Made by a program: the position numbers and the translations under genes. The notes beneath the pieces are model-generated. The model worked only from the letters and a program-made list of their open reading frames with translations, made no database searches and was not told where the DNA came from. From JANOYJ01 sp963792485 (GTDB lineage Bacteria; Pseudomonadota; Alphaproteobacteria; Rhizobiales; Rhizobiaceae): a DNA stretch of 64,000 nucleotides. Shown one piece after another: positions 17,109-25,949 of the stretch. Each line of letters begins with the position of its first letter. Position 1 is the stretch's first letter. The DNA is taken from assembly GCA_963792485.1 (NCBI GenBank), contig CAWBWL010000003.1:1-64000 (forward strand). Direction: 5' to 3'.

Positions 17109-17292
17109 AGCGCCCCTCTCTGTCACTTCGTGACATCTCTCCCGCGAGGGGAGAGATCGGCGCTCCGCCGTTTTCCCCACTTCTTGCACTGTTGAAAGAA
17201 GAGGGAAATCCGGGACGCGAGCGATCTCCCCCCTGTGGGCGAGACGGGCGAGATGTTCGCCCGGCAGGACAGGACAGAGTGGGCGCCAGGCG
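17109..17292 (+). repeat. Diverged copy of intergenic palindrome family A
   Basis: The ends are related to the clean copies at 21.4 and 22.4 kb: GCGCCCCTCTCTGTCACTTC at the left, and GCGATCTCCCCCCTGTGGGC with ACAGAGTGGGCGCC at the right. Inside is a strong hairpin CTCTCCCGCGAGGGGAGAG. This element fills most of the 408-base stretch between the acetyltransferase and the next gene. I see no gene in that stretch. Confidence 0.65.
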
Positions 17293-17455
17293 CCGCAGCT
17301 TTCGGCATCCCAAATCGCCCAACTGTGGGATGGATCCGTGCGACAGAAAATTTATCTGCGTGCTGTTTCAATACCTTGGCGCCATAGCGGGAGCGCCTTT
17401 ATCCTCACCTTCCAAACCTGCCCCATACTGCGCCCGTTGTGTGGAAAGGCAGGGC

Positions 17456-18199
17456 ATGTCGGATATTGACTGGAAAGGGGTGATCGAGCGGCAGTCGCGG
17501 GATTTGTTCTTTGTCATGACAGAGATGTTCTTCATGGCCGGTCTCAACAAGGGCGTGCCGTTGACGGTGCTGACGCGGCGGGTTTACCGGCGTATGTTGA
17601 TCCTGCTGCGCCCGGCAGAAGCGGCGCTGCGCCGTCTGATCATCATTGCCGCGCGCGGCATTGTGCTGAAGGTCAGGCCCAGCGGTCCGTTTCCGAAGGG
17701 ACTGGCGGCGAAGCTGAAGAGGATGGAGCGGGCTTCAGATGCGGCTTCGGATACAGCCGGCGCGCATTCCGGTGTTCAATCTGATCGAGCCGCTCAAGCA
17801 TTTCGCCCGGCCCGGCGGACGCAAGCCCTTCCAGGGCAGGCCCACCTCGTTTCCGCGCATCAGCGTGCCGGGCTGGTCCACGCCGTATTTTCCGCCCGAA
17901 CCCGTTCCGCTCACCTGCGAGGATCCGATCAACGCCGCGCGGCTCATCCGGCGCATCACAGCGTTCGACACGCGCTGGCAACGCTGCCCAAACAGGCGCG
18001 GCGCTATGTGCGCTGGCGCGGCAAGATGCTTCTCGAAATCCGCAAACTCACCGCGCGCAAACGCGGCTCGCGCATCTCCACCATCCGTCCCGGCTATCCG
18101 CTCGGCCATCGCAAGAAACAGATCCATGAGGTCGACCGGGTCCTGAGCGACTGCTGCTATTTTCTGGACGAGGCAAGGAAGAAGCCGGATACGTCGTAG
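17456..18199 (+). CDS. Conserved hypothetical protein, two frame breaks that cancel
   Basis: I do not recognise a function. The start ATG at 17456 (MSDIDWKGVIERQSRDLFF) has GGAAAGG about 8 bp upstream. The first part contains hydrophobic stretches (LFFVMTEMFFMAGL, LRRLIIIAARGIVL). The middle part is better in another frame from about 17739: MRLRIQPARIPVFNLIEPLK and WSTPYFPPEPVPLTCEDP, which look like real protein. After about 17985 the first frame resumes with LPKQARRYVRWRGKMLLEIRK, a motif I associate with alphaproteobacterial hypotheticals. The pattern is consistent with single-base insertions. It takes the place where hslU is often found. Confidence 0.65.
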   Translation: MSDIDWKGVIERQSRDLFFVMTEMFFMAGLNKGVPLTVLTRRVYRRMLILLRPAEAALRRLIIIAARGIVLKVRPSGPFPKGLAAKLKRMERASDAASDTAGAHSGVQSDRAAQAFRPARRTQALPGQAHLVSAHQRAGLVHAVFSARTRSAHLRGSDQRRAAHPAHHSVRHALATLPKQARRYVRWRGKMLLEIRKLTARKRGSRISTIRPGYPLGHRKKQIHEVDRVLSDCCYFLDEARKKPDTS

Positions 18200-18324
18200 G
18201 GGATTCAAAAAATTAATGACCTATCGGACTCGCTGGTCGCTCCAACGGGCATGCAGGCGTTTGTCTATTGCTGACCCGTCAATCCCACGCCGCAAACGCG
18301 CGCCAGCATATCAGAAGGCGAACT

Positions 18325-18355
18325 AAAAAAAACCCGCCGGATTGCTCCAGCGGGT
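18325..18355 (-). terminator. Rho-independent terminator of the importer/pyrimidine operon
   Basis: On the minus strand ACCCGC pairs with GCGGGT across a 12-base loop, followed by a run of eight T. It lies 24 bp after the stop codon of the last gene of the minus-strand operon. A second perfect hairpin, GTAAGT-GAAA-ACTTAC, sits between them at 18367-18382 and overlaps the stop codon. Confidence 0.85.
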
Positions 18356-18378
18356 CGGTTTCTTAGGTAAGTGAAAAC

Positions 18379-19347
18379 TTACTTAATCGCGTCGGTAATC
18401 TCAGCCGTCCAGGCGCCAGCCGGCTCCTTGGTGATGATCTTTTGATCCAGCAGCGCCTTGGCCGTGCGCTCATACGCGGCCGGGACCAGCTTGCCGGAAC
18501 CCGAGCCGATGAGCTTCGCCACTTCGCCCATCATGCGCTTCTGGTGGTTCTCGTCCTGGCCGCCATTGTCCATGACAATGCCGGCGGCTTCGTCAACATT
18601 TTCGAGCGCATATTTCCAGCCCTTCATCGAGGCGGCGACGAACTTGACCATGTTGGCTTTGAACGCCGGGTCCTTGAGCTTGTCTTCCATCGCGTAGAGA
18701 CCGTCTTCCAACAGGTCGTTGCCCATCGCCGAATAGTTGAACACGACAAGGTCCTCCGGCTTGTAGCCGGCGTCAATCAGCTGCCAATATTCATTGTAGG
18801 TCATGACCGAGATGCAGTCGGCCTGCTTCTGTATCAGCGGCTGCACGTCGAACGACTGTTTCAAGACCGTGACGCCGTCCGCGCCGCCTTCGGTTTTCAG
18901 GCCGAGCTTGTTCATCCAGGCATAGAACGGATATTCATTGCCGAAGAACCAGACGCCCAATGTGCGTCCTTTGAAGTCAGCTTCAGTCTTGACCGGGCCG
19001 TTTGCAGGGCAGACCAGCTGCATTCCGGCCTTCTCAAACGGCTGCGCGATGTTGACGAGGCCGACGCCCTTTTCACGGGCCGCCAGCGCGCCGCCCATCC
19101 AGTCGACAATCACATCCGCGCCGCCGCCGGCGATCACCTGCTCCGGCGCGATGTCCGGGCCGCCCGCCTTGATGTCCACGTCAAGGCCCGCCTCGTCATA
19201 AAAGCCCTTGGCCTTGGCAACATAATAACCCGCGAACTGCGCCTGCGCGACCCACTTCAATTGAAGCGTGATCTTGTCAGCGGCAAGCGCTGATCCGGCC
19301 ATCAGCGATAGTGCGAGAGCCATTGTGAGGCTGAGTGTTTTTTTCAT
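18379..19347 (-). CDS. ABC importer substrate-binding protein, NMT1/THI5-like
   Basis: Periplasmic binding protein of 322 residues. Signal peptide MKKTLSLTMALALSLMAGSALA-ADK is clear. ITLQLKWVAQAQFAGYYVAKAKGFYDEAGL is the diagnostic opening of the NMT1/THI5-like family, whose members bind hydroxymethylpyrimidine, riboflavin or other heterocycles. Later segments include VKTEADFKGRTLGVWFFG and DCISVMTYNEYW. Placed as the last gene of an operon with pyrimidine-degrading enzymes, it most likely binds a pyrimidine, dihydropyrimidine or hydantoin; this is inference from context. GGAG stands 7 bp before the ATG. Confidence 0.88.
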   Translation of the reverse strand: MKKTLSLTMALALSLMAGSALAADKITLQLKWVAQAQFAGYYVAKAKGFYDEAGLDVDIKAGGPDIAPEQVIAGGGADVIVDWMGGALAAREKGVGLVNIAQPFEKAGMQLVCPANGPVKTEADFKGRTLGVWFFGNEYPFYAWMNKLGLKTEGGADGVTVLKQSFDVQPLIQKQADCISVMTYNEYWQLIDAGYKPEDLVVFNYSAMGNDLLEDGLYAMEDKLKDPAFKANMVKFVAASMKGWKYALENVDEAAGIVMDNGGQDENHQKRMMGEVAKLIGSGSGKLVPAAYERTAKALLDQKIITKEPAGAWTAEITDAIK

Positions 19348-19380
19348 TTCAGTGCTCCTGTGTTGCGGCCCCGGTGTTTG

Positions 19381-20483
19381 TTATCGGTAGGACGGGTGCC
19401 AGAATGTTGCGGCGCGCTCGAGAAGTGCGATGACGCCATAGAACAACGATCCCACAATGGCCGCAAGAGCGATTTCTGCCCAGACCATGTCGAGATTCAT
19501 CCGACCCACTTCGGTCGAGATTCGAAAACCCATGCCAACGACCGGCGTGCCAAAAAATTCGGCCACGATAGCCCCGATCATCGCAAGGGTGGAATTGATT
19601 TTGAGGGCGTTGAAGACGAAGGGCAGGGCGGCGGGCAGCCGCAGCTTGAACAGCGTCTGCCAATGACTGGAGGCGTAGGTGCGCATCAGGTCGCGCTCCA
19701 TGTCGCCCGCCGCTTTCAGCCCCTCAATCGTGTTCACCAGCATCGGGAAAAAGGTCATGACAATCACCACCGCCGCCTTCGACTGCCAGTCAAAGCCGAA
19801 CCAGATGACCATGACCGGCGCGATGCCGATGATCGGCAGGGCGGAGACCATGTTGCCGATGGGCAGCAGGCCATCGGACAGGAATTTGAAGCGGTCGGCG
19901 AGAATGGCGGTGAGAAAGCCTGAAAACGAGCCGACGAAAAAACCGAACAGAACCGCCTTCAAAACCGTCTGCACAAAGTCCGCAGCCAAGATTGGCAGCG
20001 ATGCCATGAAGCGCGCGCCAATCGCCGAGGGCGGCGGCAGCAGCACGAAGGGCACGCCTGCGCCGCGCGTGATGGCTTCCCACACGATCAGTATCCAAAG
20101 CCCGAACAGGGCAGGGACTCCCAAGCTCCCAGCCAGCCTTCGCCCGACCCGAGCGAACCATCGCCGGAAAGAACTGAGGCCAGCCGCCAGGCGAGGAGCC
20201 AGCAGGCCGCGAGGGCAAGGAAGAAGCTTGCGCTGGCCCTGCCTTCCGCACCCGGCAATAGCCGGATCAGCAGATAGACCGCGATATGCGGGCATATGCC
20301 GAGCACCAGATTGGAGAGCGCGGACGCAGGATGAACAGCGGATGCCGCCGCGCCCATGGCGATCAGCATGATGATGGTCACAGCCATAAAGGTGGACGCG
20401 CCTTCCGTCATCGGCAGGAAAACAAACGCCAGCAGAGCGCAGGCCATCGCCAGCAGCGCCTGCCAGTTTGCGCGCACGCTCAT
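19381..20483 (-). CDS. ABC importer permease with N-terminal membrane extension, frame break
   Basis: Inner-membrane permease of the SsuC/NrtB type. The C-terminal two thirds are standard: VWEAITRGAGVPFVLLPPPSAIGARF, then the EAA loop DLMRTYASSHWQTLFKLRLPAALPFVF that contacts the ATPase. The first part, in another frame, is MSVRANWQALLAMACALLAF with about four further hydrophobic segments that standard permeases of this family lack. Frames switch near 20120, by two insertions or one deletion. Its start overlaps the stop of the preceding permease (ATGA), so the joined reading is very likely right. Confidence 0.82.
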
Positions 20484-21367
20484 GCCGGCCTCCCGCCCAT
20501 GCGCGTTGCCGTGAACCGCGCAGCGATATCCACGAGCATCACGAGGATAACAGCCACAACAGACCCCGCGATCAACGCCGCCCAGACATCAATCGTTTGG
20601 CTATAATAGGACCCCGCCAAAAGTTTCGACCCAATCCCCGCCACCGCCCCGGTCGGCAGCTCGCCGACAATCGCGCCCACCAGGCTCGCCGCCACCGCAA
20701 CCTTGATCGAGGTGAAGAAGAACGGCACAGAGGCAGGAGCACGCAGCTTCCAGAATGTCTGCCACCTCGAGGCATTGTAGGTGCGCATCAGGTCGATGTG
20801 CATTGTTTCCGGCGAGCGCAGCCCTTTGACCATGCCAACCGCGACGGGGAAGAATGAAAGATAGGTCGAAATCAGCGCCTTGGGCAAAAGCCCCGTTACG
20901 CCCACCGCCGCCAAAATGACAATAATCATCGGCGCGACGGCGAGCATCGGTATGGTCTGGCTAGCAATGATCCACGGCAGGAACGACCGCTCCAGAGCCG
21001 GAATATGCACAATGCCGACGGCGATGAGAATGCCGAGAACCGTCCCCATCAGGAAGCCGAGCAGCGTGGACGAAAGCGTCACGCCCGCATGATAGACAAG
21101 GCTGCGCTGCGAGGTCGGCTTCACCGTGAAAATGTTCTTGTAAAGATTCTGCGCCACCTGATGCGGCGCCGGCATGGTCGGTTTCGGCTGACGCATGGTT
21201 TTGGCGACGAGCTCGGAAAAGGTCGAAGTGACGCCGTCGCGCTGGTCCTGGTCCCGCTGGAACGGGGCGTTCATGATGAAGGTGAAAATGTACCAAAGGA
21301 CGAGGAGGATCGCGGTGATTGTCGCGACGGGGAGGAGGCGTGCGTGGATCACGGTTTGCGCTCCCAT
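20480..21367 (-). CDS. ABC importer permease
   Basis: Second inner-membrane permease, 295 residues. It has an N-terminal membrane anchor (LLPVATITAILLVLWYIFTFIM), a polar stretch of about 60 residues, and then the binding-protein-dependent transport domain from NLYKNIFTVKPTSQRSLVYHAG. The EAA loop is HIDLMRTYNASRWQTFWKLRAPASVPFFF. It pairs with the following permease as a heterodimer. No clear ribosome-binding site precedes the ATG. A palindromic element separates it from the ATPase gene. Confidence 0.9.
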   Translation of the reverse strand: MGAQTVIHARLLPVATITAILLVLWYIFTFIMNAPFQRDQDQRDGVTSTFSELVAKTMRQPKPTMPAPHQVAQNLYKNIFTVKPTSQRSLVYHAGVTLSSTLLGFLMGTVLGILIAVGIVHIPALERSFLPWIIASQTIPMLAVAPMIIVILAAVGVTGLLPKALISTYLSFFPVAVGMVKGLRSPETMHIDLMRTYNASRWQTFWKLRAPASVPFFFTSIKVAVAASLVGAIVGELPTGAVAGIGSKLLAGSYYSQTIDVWAALIAGSVVAVILVMLVDIAARFTATRMGGRPA

Positions 21368-21386
21368 TTGAAAGTTGGCAGCTCAC

Positions 21387-21537
21387 GCCCCCCTCTGCCT
21401 GTCGGCATCTCCCCCGCGAGGGGGGAGATCGCTGCTTCACGGCTTTCGCATTTGCTTGCAACGGTTGCAGGAAGGGGGAAAGCGGCGGTGAGCGATCTCC
21501 CCCCTCGCGGGGGAGATGCCGACAGGCAGAGAGGGGC
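21387..21537 (+). repeat. Intergenic palindrome family A, copy 1
   Basis: Two arms of about 47 bp, at 21387-21433 and 21491-21537, are inverted copies with one mismatch, separated by 57 bp. Arm 1 runs through CTGCCTGTCGGCATCTCCCC, and each arm contains its own small hairpin, CTCCCCCGCGAGGGGGGAG. The element lies between the permease and ATPase genes. It resembles the mosaic palindromes (REP/RIME class) of rhizobia. Confidence 0.88.
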
Positions 21538-21565
21538 GCCTCGCGCCGCCCTCTCCGATAGGGCG

Positions 21566-22348
21566 CTACTCATCATAACTATGCCCCGCCCTTAACCCAT
21601 CCCGCACCCTCTGCCCGATCCTTAAAAACTCCGGCGTCTCCCTGATCTCCAGCGGCCGCTCCGCCCCCAGATCACACTCAATCACCTCATGAATCTGCCC
21701 CGGCCGCGGCGACATCACCACGATGTGCGTCGACAGAAACACCGCTTCGGGCAGCGAATGCGTGACGAACACGACAGTCTTTTTCGTTTTCGCCCACAGC
21801 GCCAGAAGCTGCACATTCAAATGATCGCGCACGATTTCGTCCAGCGCGCCGAACGGCTCGTCCATCAACAGCATGTGCGGCTGCAAGGACAGGGCGCGGG
21901 CGATGGAGGCGCGCTGCTGCATGCCGCCGGAAAGCTGCCAGGGGTATTTTTTCTCGAAGCCCGCAAGGTTCACCAGCGCGAGATTTTCCGCCACGCGCGC
22001 CTGTGCGTCGGCTTTCGAAAGCCCCATCACTTCCAGCGGCAGAGCGATATTGTCGGCAATTGTGCGCCAGGGAAACAAAGCCGCCTGCTGAAACACATAG
22101 CCATAGGCGCGGCTTTCCCGCGCCCGCTGCGGCGTCATGCCGTTGACGGAAATCGTCCCGCCGGTCGGTTTTTCGAGATCGGCGATGACGCGCAGCAGCG
22201 TGGTCTTGCCGCAGCCGGACGGGCCGATCAGCGAGACGAACTCGCCCTCGGCAATGTCGAGACTAATGTTCGACAGCGCGTGGACGGGGCCGTCATTTGT
22301 GGTGAAGGTGAGGGAGAGGTTGCGGGCGGAGATGACGGGAGAGTTCAC
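21566..22348 (-). CDS. ABC importer ATP-binding protein (SsuB/TauB type)
   Basis: Cytoplasmic ATPase of the THI5-like importer, 260 residues. Walker A is GPSGCGKTTLL, the Q-loop is YVFQQAALFPWRT, the signature is LSGGMQQRASIARAL, and Walker B is LLMDEPFGALDE, with a switch His in VFVTHSLPEAV. I start at the GTG (22348, VNSPVISARNL), since the frame upstream only runs into a palindromic repeat. The repeat arm carries GAGGGGGG about 12 bp ahead, which may act as the ribosome-binding site. It belongs to the operon with the two permeases. Confidence 0.92.
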   Translation of the reverse strand: MNSPVISARNLSLTFTTNDGPVHALSNISLDIAEGEFVSLIGPSGCGKTTLLRVIADLEKPTGGTISVNGMTPQRARESRAYGYVFQQAALFPWRTIADNIALPLEVMGLSKADAQARVAENLALVNLAGFEKKYPWQLSGGMQQRASIARALSLQPHMLLMDEPFGALDEIVRDHLNVQLLALWAKTKKTVVFVTHSLPEAVFLSTHIVVMSPRPGQIHEVIECDLGAERPLEIRETPEFLRIGQRVRDGLRAGHSYDE

Positions 22349-22355
22349 GTCGAGG

Positions 22356-22506
22356 CACCCCCCTCTGCCTGTCGGCATCTCCCCCATAAGGGGGGAGATC
22401 GCTGTGTCTCCGCCTGCCGCCAATCTCCAAACTTGAAGATTGGCGAAAGCCGCGCCGCGTGCGATCTCCCCCCTCGCGGGGGAGATGCCGACAGGCAGAG
22501 AGGGGC
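22356..22506 (+). repeat. Intergenic palindrome family A, copy 2
   Basis: Arms at about 22356-22403 and 22461-22506 are inverted copies and match copy 1 closely, including TGCCTGTCGGCATCTCCCCC. The internal 57 bp differ from copy 1. The element fills the gap between the ATPase and dihydropyrimidinase genes, and one arm reaches to within about 8 bp of the ATPase start codon. Confidence 0.88.
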
Positions 22507-22538
22507 GCCTCGCGCCAAGCTATGAAAAAAATTCACCC

Positions 22539-23990
22539 TCAAACCCCACTCGCCGGTATCCCCGTGCGCTCCACTTTCCTCGGGGCCACAACCTCTTTCC
22601 ATTTCGACAGCGCCACATTCACCGCGCCCTTCGCCTCGCGCGCCACGAACTCCCCATGCCCCGGCTGAACATCCACCTTGCCATCGTGAATGGACAGATG
22701 CCCGCGCGTCAGGACGAACTTTGGCAGCCCAGTCAGCTCCATGCCCTCAAACACATTATAGTCGATCACCGACTGCTGGCTCTTGGCCGAAATCGTCTTC
22801 TTCTTTTTCGGATCCCACACGACAATATCCGCATCCGCGCCTTCAACAATCGCGCCCTTCTTCGGATACATGTTCAAAATCTTGGCGATGTTGGTCGAAG
22901 TCACCGCGACAAATTCGTTCATCGTCAGCCGCCCGGTATTGACGCCCTTGGTCCACAGCACCGGCATCCGGTCCTCCAGCCCGCCGGTGCCGTTGGGGAT
23001 TTTGGTGAAGTCGCCCACGCCAAACTGCTTCTGCTTTGTGGTGAACGAGCAATGATCCGTCGCCACCACTTGCAGCGAGCCGGCCTGTAAACCGGCCCAG
23101 AGCGAATCCTGATGCAGCTTGTTGCGGAACGGCGGCGACATGACGCGCCGCGCCGCGTGGTCCCAGTCTTTGTTCTGATATTCGCTCTCGTCCAGCGTCA
23201 GATGCTGCACCAGCGGCTCGCCATAGACGCGCATGCCTTTCTGGCGGGCGCGGCGGATGGCCTCATGCGCGGGCTCGCACGATGTGTGCACCACATAGAG
23301 CGGCACGCCCGCCATGTCGGCGATCATGATGGCGCGGTTTGTCGCCTCGCCCTCGACTTCCGGCGGGCGCGAATAGGCGTGGGCTTCGGGCCCATTGTTG
23401 CCTTCGGCGAGGAGCTTCTGCTGCAATTGGGCGACGACGTCGCCGTTTTCGGCATGCACCAGCGGCAGCGCGCCCAGCTCGGCGCAGCGCTTGAACGATG
23501 AATACATTTCATCGTCATTGACCATCAGCGCGCCCTTATAGGCCATGAAATGTTTGAACGAGGTGATGCCCCTGTCCAGCACCTCTTTCATCTCGTTAAA
23601 CACCTGCTCGCCCCACCAGGTCACCGCCATGTGGAACGAATAATCGCAGCAGGCCTTGGACGTCTTGTTGTCCCACATCTGAAGGGCCTCCAAGAGCGAC
23701 TGGCCCGGAGCCGGCAGGCAGAAATCCACCACCATCGTCGTCCCGCCCGAAAGCGCCGCCCGCGTGCCGCTCTCGAAGTCGTCCGCCGAGTAGGTGCCCA
23801 TGAACGGCATTTCCAGATGCGTGTGCGGGTCGATGCCGCCGGGCATGACGTAGCAGCCTGTGGCGTCCAGCTCGTGGTCGGCGTGCAGGTCAGGGCCGAT
23901 GGCGGCTATTTTGTCGTGCTTGATGAGAACGTCAGCCTTCCATGTGCGGTCGGCGGTGACGATGGTGCCGTTTTTGATGACTTTGGACAT
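22539..23990 (-). CDS. Dihydropyrimidinase (hydantoinase)
   Basis: Cyclic amidohydrolase that opens dihydrouracil to N-carbamoyl-beta-alanine, the second step of reductive pyrimidine catabolism; relatives act on hydantoins. The 483-residue protein has GGIDPHTHLEMPF (metal-binding His pair), the carbamylated Lys in SFKHFMAYKGA, LPLVHAENGD, PLYVVHTSCEPA, and the catalytic Asp in VVATDHCSF. I chose the ATG at 23990 because AAGGAG lies 9 bp upstream and MSKVIKNGTIVTADRTW is the usual N-terminus. Symbols used for this enzyme include hydA and pydB. The adjacent amidase and transaminase genes support the pyrimidine role. Confidence 0.95.
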   Translation of the reverse strand: MSKVIKNGTIVTADRTWKADVLIKHDKIAAIGPDLHADHELDATGCYVMPGGIDPHTHLEMPFMGTYSADDFESGTRAALSGGTTMVVDFCLPAPGQSLLEALQMWDNKTSKACCDYSFHMAVTWWGEQVFNEMKEVLDRGITSFKHFMAYKGALMVNDDEMYSSFKRCAELGALPLVHAENGDVVAQLQQKLLAEGNNGPEAHAYSRPPEVEGEATNRAIMIADMAGVPLYVVHTSCEPAHEAIRRARQKGMRVYGEPLVQHLTLDESEYQNKDWDHAARRVMSPPFRNKLHQDSLWAGLQAGSLQVVATDHCSFTTKQKQFGVGDFTKIPNGTGGLEDRMPVLWTKGVNTGRLTMNEFVAVTSTNIAKILNMYPKKGAIVEGADADIVVWDPKKKKTISAKSQQSVIDYNVFEGMELTGLPKFVLTRGHLSIHDGKVDVQPGHGEFVAREAKGAVNVALSKWKEVVAPRKVERTGIPASGV

Positions 23991-24059
23991 GGGGTAAGCT
24001 CCTTGAAACTTCATCGGGAATTTGACTTCCCTCATCTGTCTTGCTTCGAAAGACTGCTT

Positions 24060-24078
24060 CTCTCCCCGTGGGGGAGAG
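24060..24078 (+). repeat. Small intergenic hairpin element
   Basis: CTCTCCCC-GTG-GGGGAGAG is a compact inverted repeat downstream (on the minus strand) of the DUF559 gene. A similar purine/pyrimidine composition links it loosely to families A and B, but it is not a full copy of either. Confidence 0.55.
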
Positions 24079-24180
24079 CAGAGAGCTGCGCTGCTCTTCG
24101 CCTCTCCCCCCCGAGAGCTTGTTCCGCAAAGCCAGGTGAGTGACTGTGCGCAGGCGAAAACCTGATTGTGCCGCAGACTT

Positions 24181-24540
24181 CGAATATTCGTCCTTCAAAC
24201 ACTGTCAGAATGGTTTCCAGCACAGCCGCGCGTCTCCTTGCGCACTTCGCTGTTCCAGAACCGCAGCACCGAGTATCCGTCTCCTTGTTCAGCACACACC
24301 GTCCGGTCCATGCCATATTCCGGCTTAGCATGCTGCATCACCATCCAACTCGACGATCAGATGATGCTCCCGGCACAGCAAATCGGCGATATAGGGTCCA
24401 AGGGGAACTTGCTTGCGCACGTGAAGGCCATAGAGCCTGCGGTCCCGGAGCTCTGACCAGAGAACCATTCCTCCTCTGTCTCGTTTGCGCCGGAGGGAAC
24501 GGGCGCGGCTGATGCTTTCATTGGTTACCGCGTGGGGCAT
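24181..24540 (-). pseudogene. DUF559 (Vsr-like nuclease fold) protein, frame-broken
   Basis: The first part reads ARSLRRKRDRGGMVLWSELRDRR, then GPYIADLLCREHHLIVELDG, the standard core of DUF559, a family with the fold of very-short-patch repair endonucleases. The expected QHA then appears in a second frame (QHAKPEYGMDRTVCAEQGDGY, SVLRFWNSEV), and the last helix AVLETILTVFEG in a third. Two single-base insertions explain both switches. The last frame then runs on to a stop at 24032, beyond the usual end. Function of the family is unknown. It lies inside the pyrimidine operon, flanked by palindromic repeats, so it may be a recent arrival. Confidence 0.7.
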
Positions 24541-24576
24541 CAGGGATTTCCCTGTGCTTTGCGGGGGACAAGTCCG

Positions 24577-24684
24577 GAGCGAGGCGCCCCCACCCTACCC
24601 CTCCCCACAGGGGGAGAGGGGACTCACAGGCGCTGCAGAACCCCTCCCCCTTGTGGGGAGGGGCAGGGGTGGGGTGCGCCTCGC
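24577..24684 (+). repeat. Intergenic palindrome family B, copy 1
   Basis: Arms GAGCGAGGCGCCCCCACCCT plus CTCCCCACAGGGGGAG at the left and their inverse at 24640-24684 make a 108 bp hairpin-forming element with internal small hairpins. The same arms recur at 31290-31405. It separates the DUF559 gene from the amidase gene. Confidence 0.88.
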
Positions 24685-24697
24685 ACTGAACTTTCCA

Positions 24698-25945
24698 TCA
24701 CGCAACCACCCCCGCCGTCTCCACCGCCGCATGGAACAGCACATCCGTCCCCGCCGCCGCCCATTCCGGTGAAATCTCCTCGGCCTCGTTGTGGCTCAGC
24801 CCGCCGACGCACGGGCACATCACCATCACGGTCGGCGCGACGCGGTTGATCCAGCAGGCGTCGTGGCCCGCGCCCGAAACGATGTCCATGTGGGAGTAGC
24901 CGAGACGCTCGGCGGCGGCGCGGACTGTCTTCACCATGCCCGGATCAAACGTCACCGGATCGAAATGGCCGACCGGCTCGATGGCGCAGCCGAGGCCGAG
25001 CTCCTTCGCCACGGCATGCGCCGCGCGCTCGACTTCGCCGCGCATAAGGTCGAGCTTGGCCTGCTCGGGTGAGCGGATGTCGACGGTGAAAATCACTTTG
25101 CCCGGAATGACGTTGCGCGAGTTCGGAAAGACCTTGGCTTGCCCCACTGCGCCTACCGCATTTGGCTGGTGGCTCATGGCGATCTGGTGGACGCGCTCAA
25201 TGATCCGCGCCATGCCCAATCCCGCGTTGACGCGCATGGCCATCGGCGTCGAGCCGGTATGCGCCTCCTTGCCGATGAGCGTGATTTCCAGCCACCACAG
25301 GCCCTGGCCGTGGGTGACGACGCCAATGTCCTTGCCTTCGGCTTCGAGGATCGGACCCTGCTCGATATGCAGCTCCAGCATCGCATGCATTTTGCGCGTG
25401 CCGACCTTCTCGTCGCCCACCCAGCCGATGCGCTGAAGCTCATCGCCAAACACCTTGCCATCGAGGTCGGTGCGCGCCTTGGCATAGTCTTCGGTGTGAA
25501 TGCCCGCAAACACGCCCGAGGCCAGCATGGCGGGGGCAAAGCGCGCGCCTTCCTCGTTGGTCCAGTTGGTCACGACAATCGGATGCTTGGTCTTGATGCC
25601 GAGATCATTCATCGTGCGCACCACTTCCAGCGCGCCAAGCACGCCGAGCACGCCGTCATATTTGCCGCCCGTCGGCTGCGTGTCGAGATGCGAGCCCATA
25701 TAGACCGGCAGCGCATCCTTGTCCTCGCCGGGGCGGGTGGCGAACATGTTGCCCATCGTGTCGAGGCCCATCGACATGCCTGCCGCCTCGCACCAGCGCT
25801 TGAACAGATGCCGCCCTTCGCCGTCAGCATCGGTCAGCGTTTGCCTGTTATTGCCGCCTGCAATGCCCGGGCCGATCTTGGCCATCTCCATGATCGAGTC
25901 CCAGAGCCGGGCACTGTTGATTTTCATGTTGGGCGTCAGGGCCAT
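24698..25945 (-). CDS. M20-family N-carbamoyl amino acid amidohydrolase (beta-ureidopropionase type)
   Basis: Zinc-dependent hydrolase that most likely removes the carbamoyl group from N-carbamoyl-beta-alanine, the third step of reductive pyrimidine breakdown. The 415-residue protein has the metal-site motifs YMGSHLDTQPTGGKYDG, NWTNEEGARFAP and LELHIEQGP, the dimerisation domain from WWLEITLIGKEAHTGSTPM, and the late SGAGHDACWINR. Relatives include allantoate amidohydrolase and L-carbamoylases; the neighbouring dihydropyrimidinase and transaminase make the ureidopropionase role most likely. An alternative start is codon 7. Confidence 0.92.
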   Translation of the reverse strand: MALTPNMKINSARLWDSIMEMAKIGPGIAGGNNRQTLTDADGEGRHLFKRWCEAAGMSMGLDTMGNMFATRPGEDKDALPVYMGSHLDTQPTGGKYDGVLGVLGALEVVRTMNDLGIKTKHPIVVTNWTNEEGARFAPAMLASGVFAGIHTEDYAKARTDLDGKVFGDELQRIGWVGDEKVGTRKMHAMLELHIEQGPILEAEGKDIGVVTHGQGLWWLEITLIGKEAHTGSTPMAMRVNAGLGMARIIERVHQIAMSHQPNAVGAVGQAKVFPNSRNVIPGKVIFTVDIRSPEQAKLDLMRGEVERAAHAVAKELGLGCAIEPVGHFDPVTFDPGMVKTVRAAAERLGYSHMDIVSGAGHDACWINRVAPTVMVMCPCVGGLSHNEAEEISPEWAAAGTDVLFHAAVETAGVVA

Positions 25946-25949
25946 CGCT

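Noticed and set aside
17192..17455. N-terminal extension of the hypothetical gene upstream of 17456
   Set aside because: The extra 88 codons read through the palindromic repeat and have no conserved residues; ATG 17456 has a ribosome-binding site.
21319..21595. Short open frames reading PSRGRCRQAERGA-like peptides
   Set aside because: They are translations of palindrome A arms, repeated at each copy on both strands; there is no start context or conservation.
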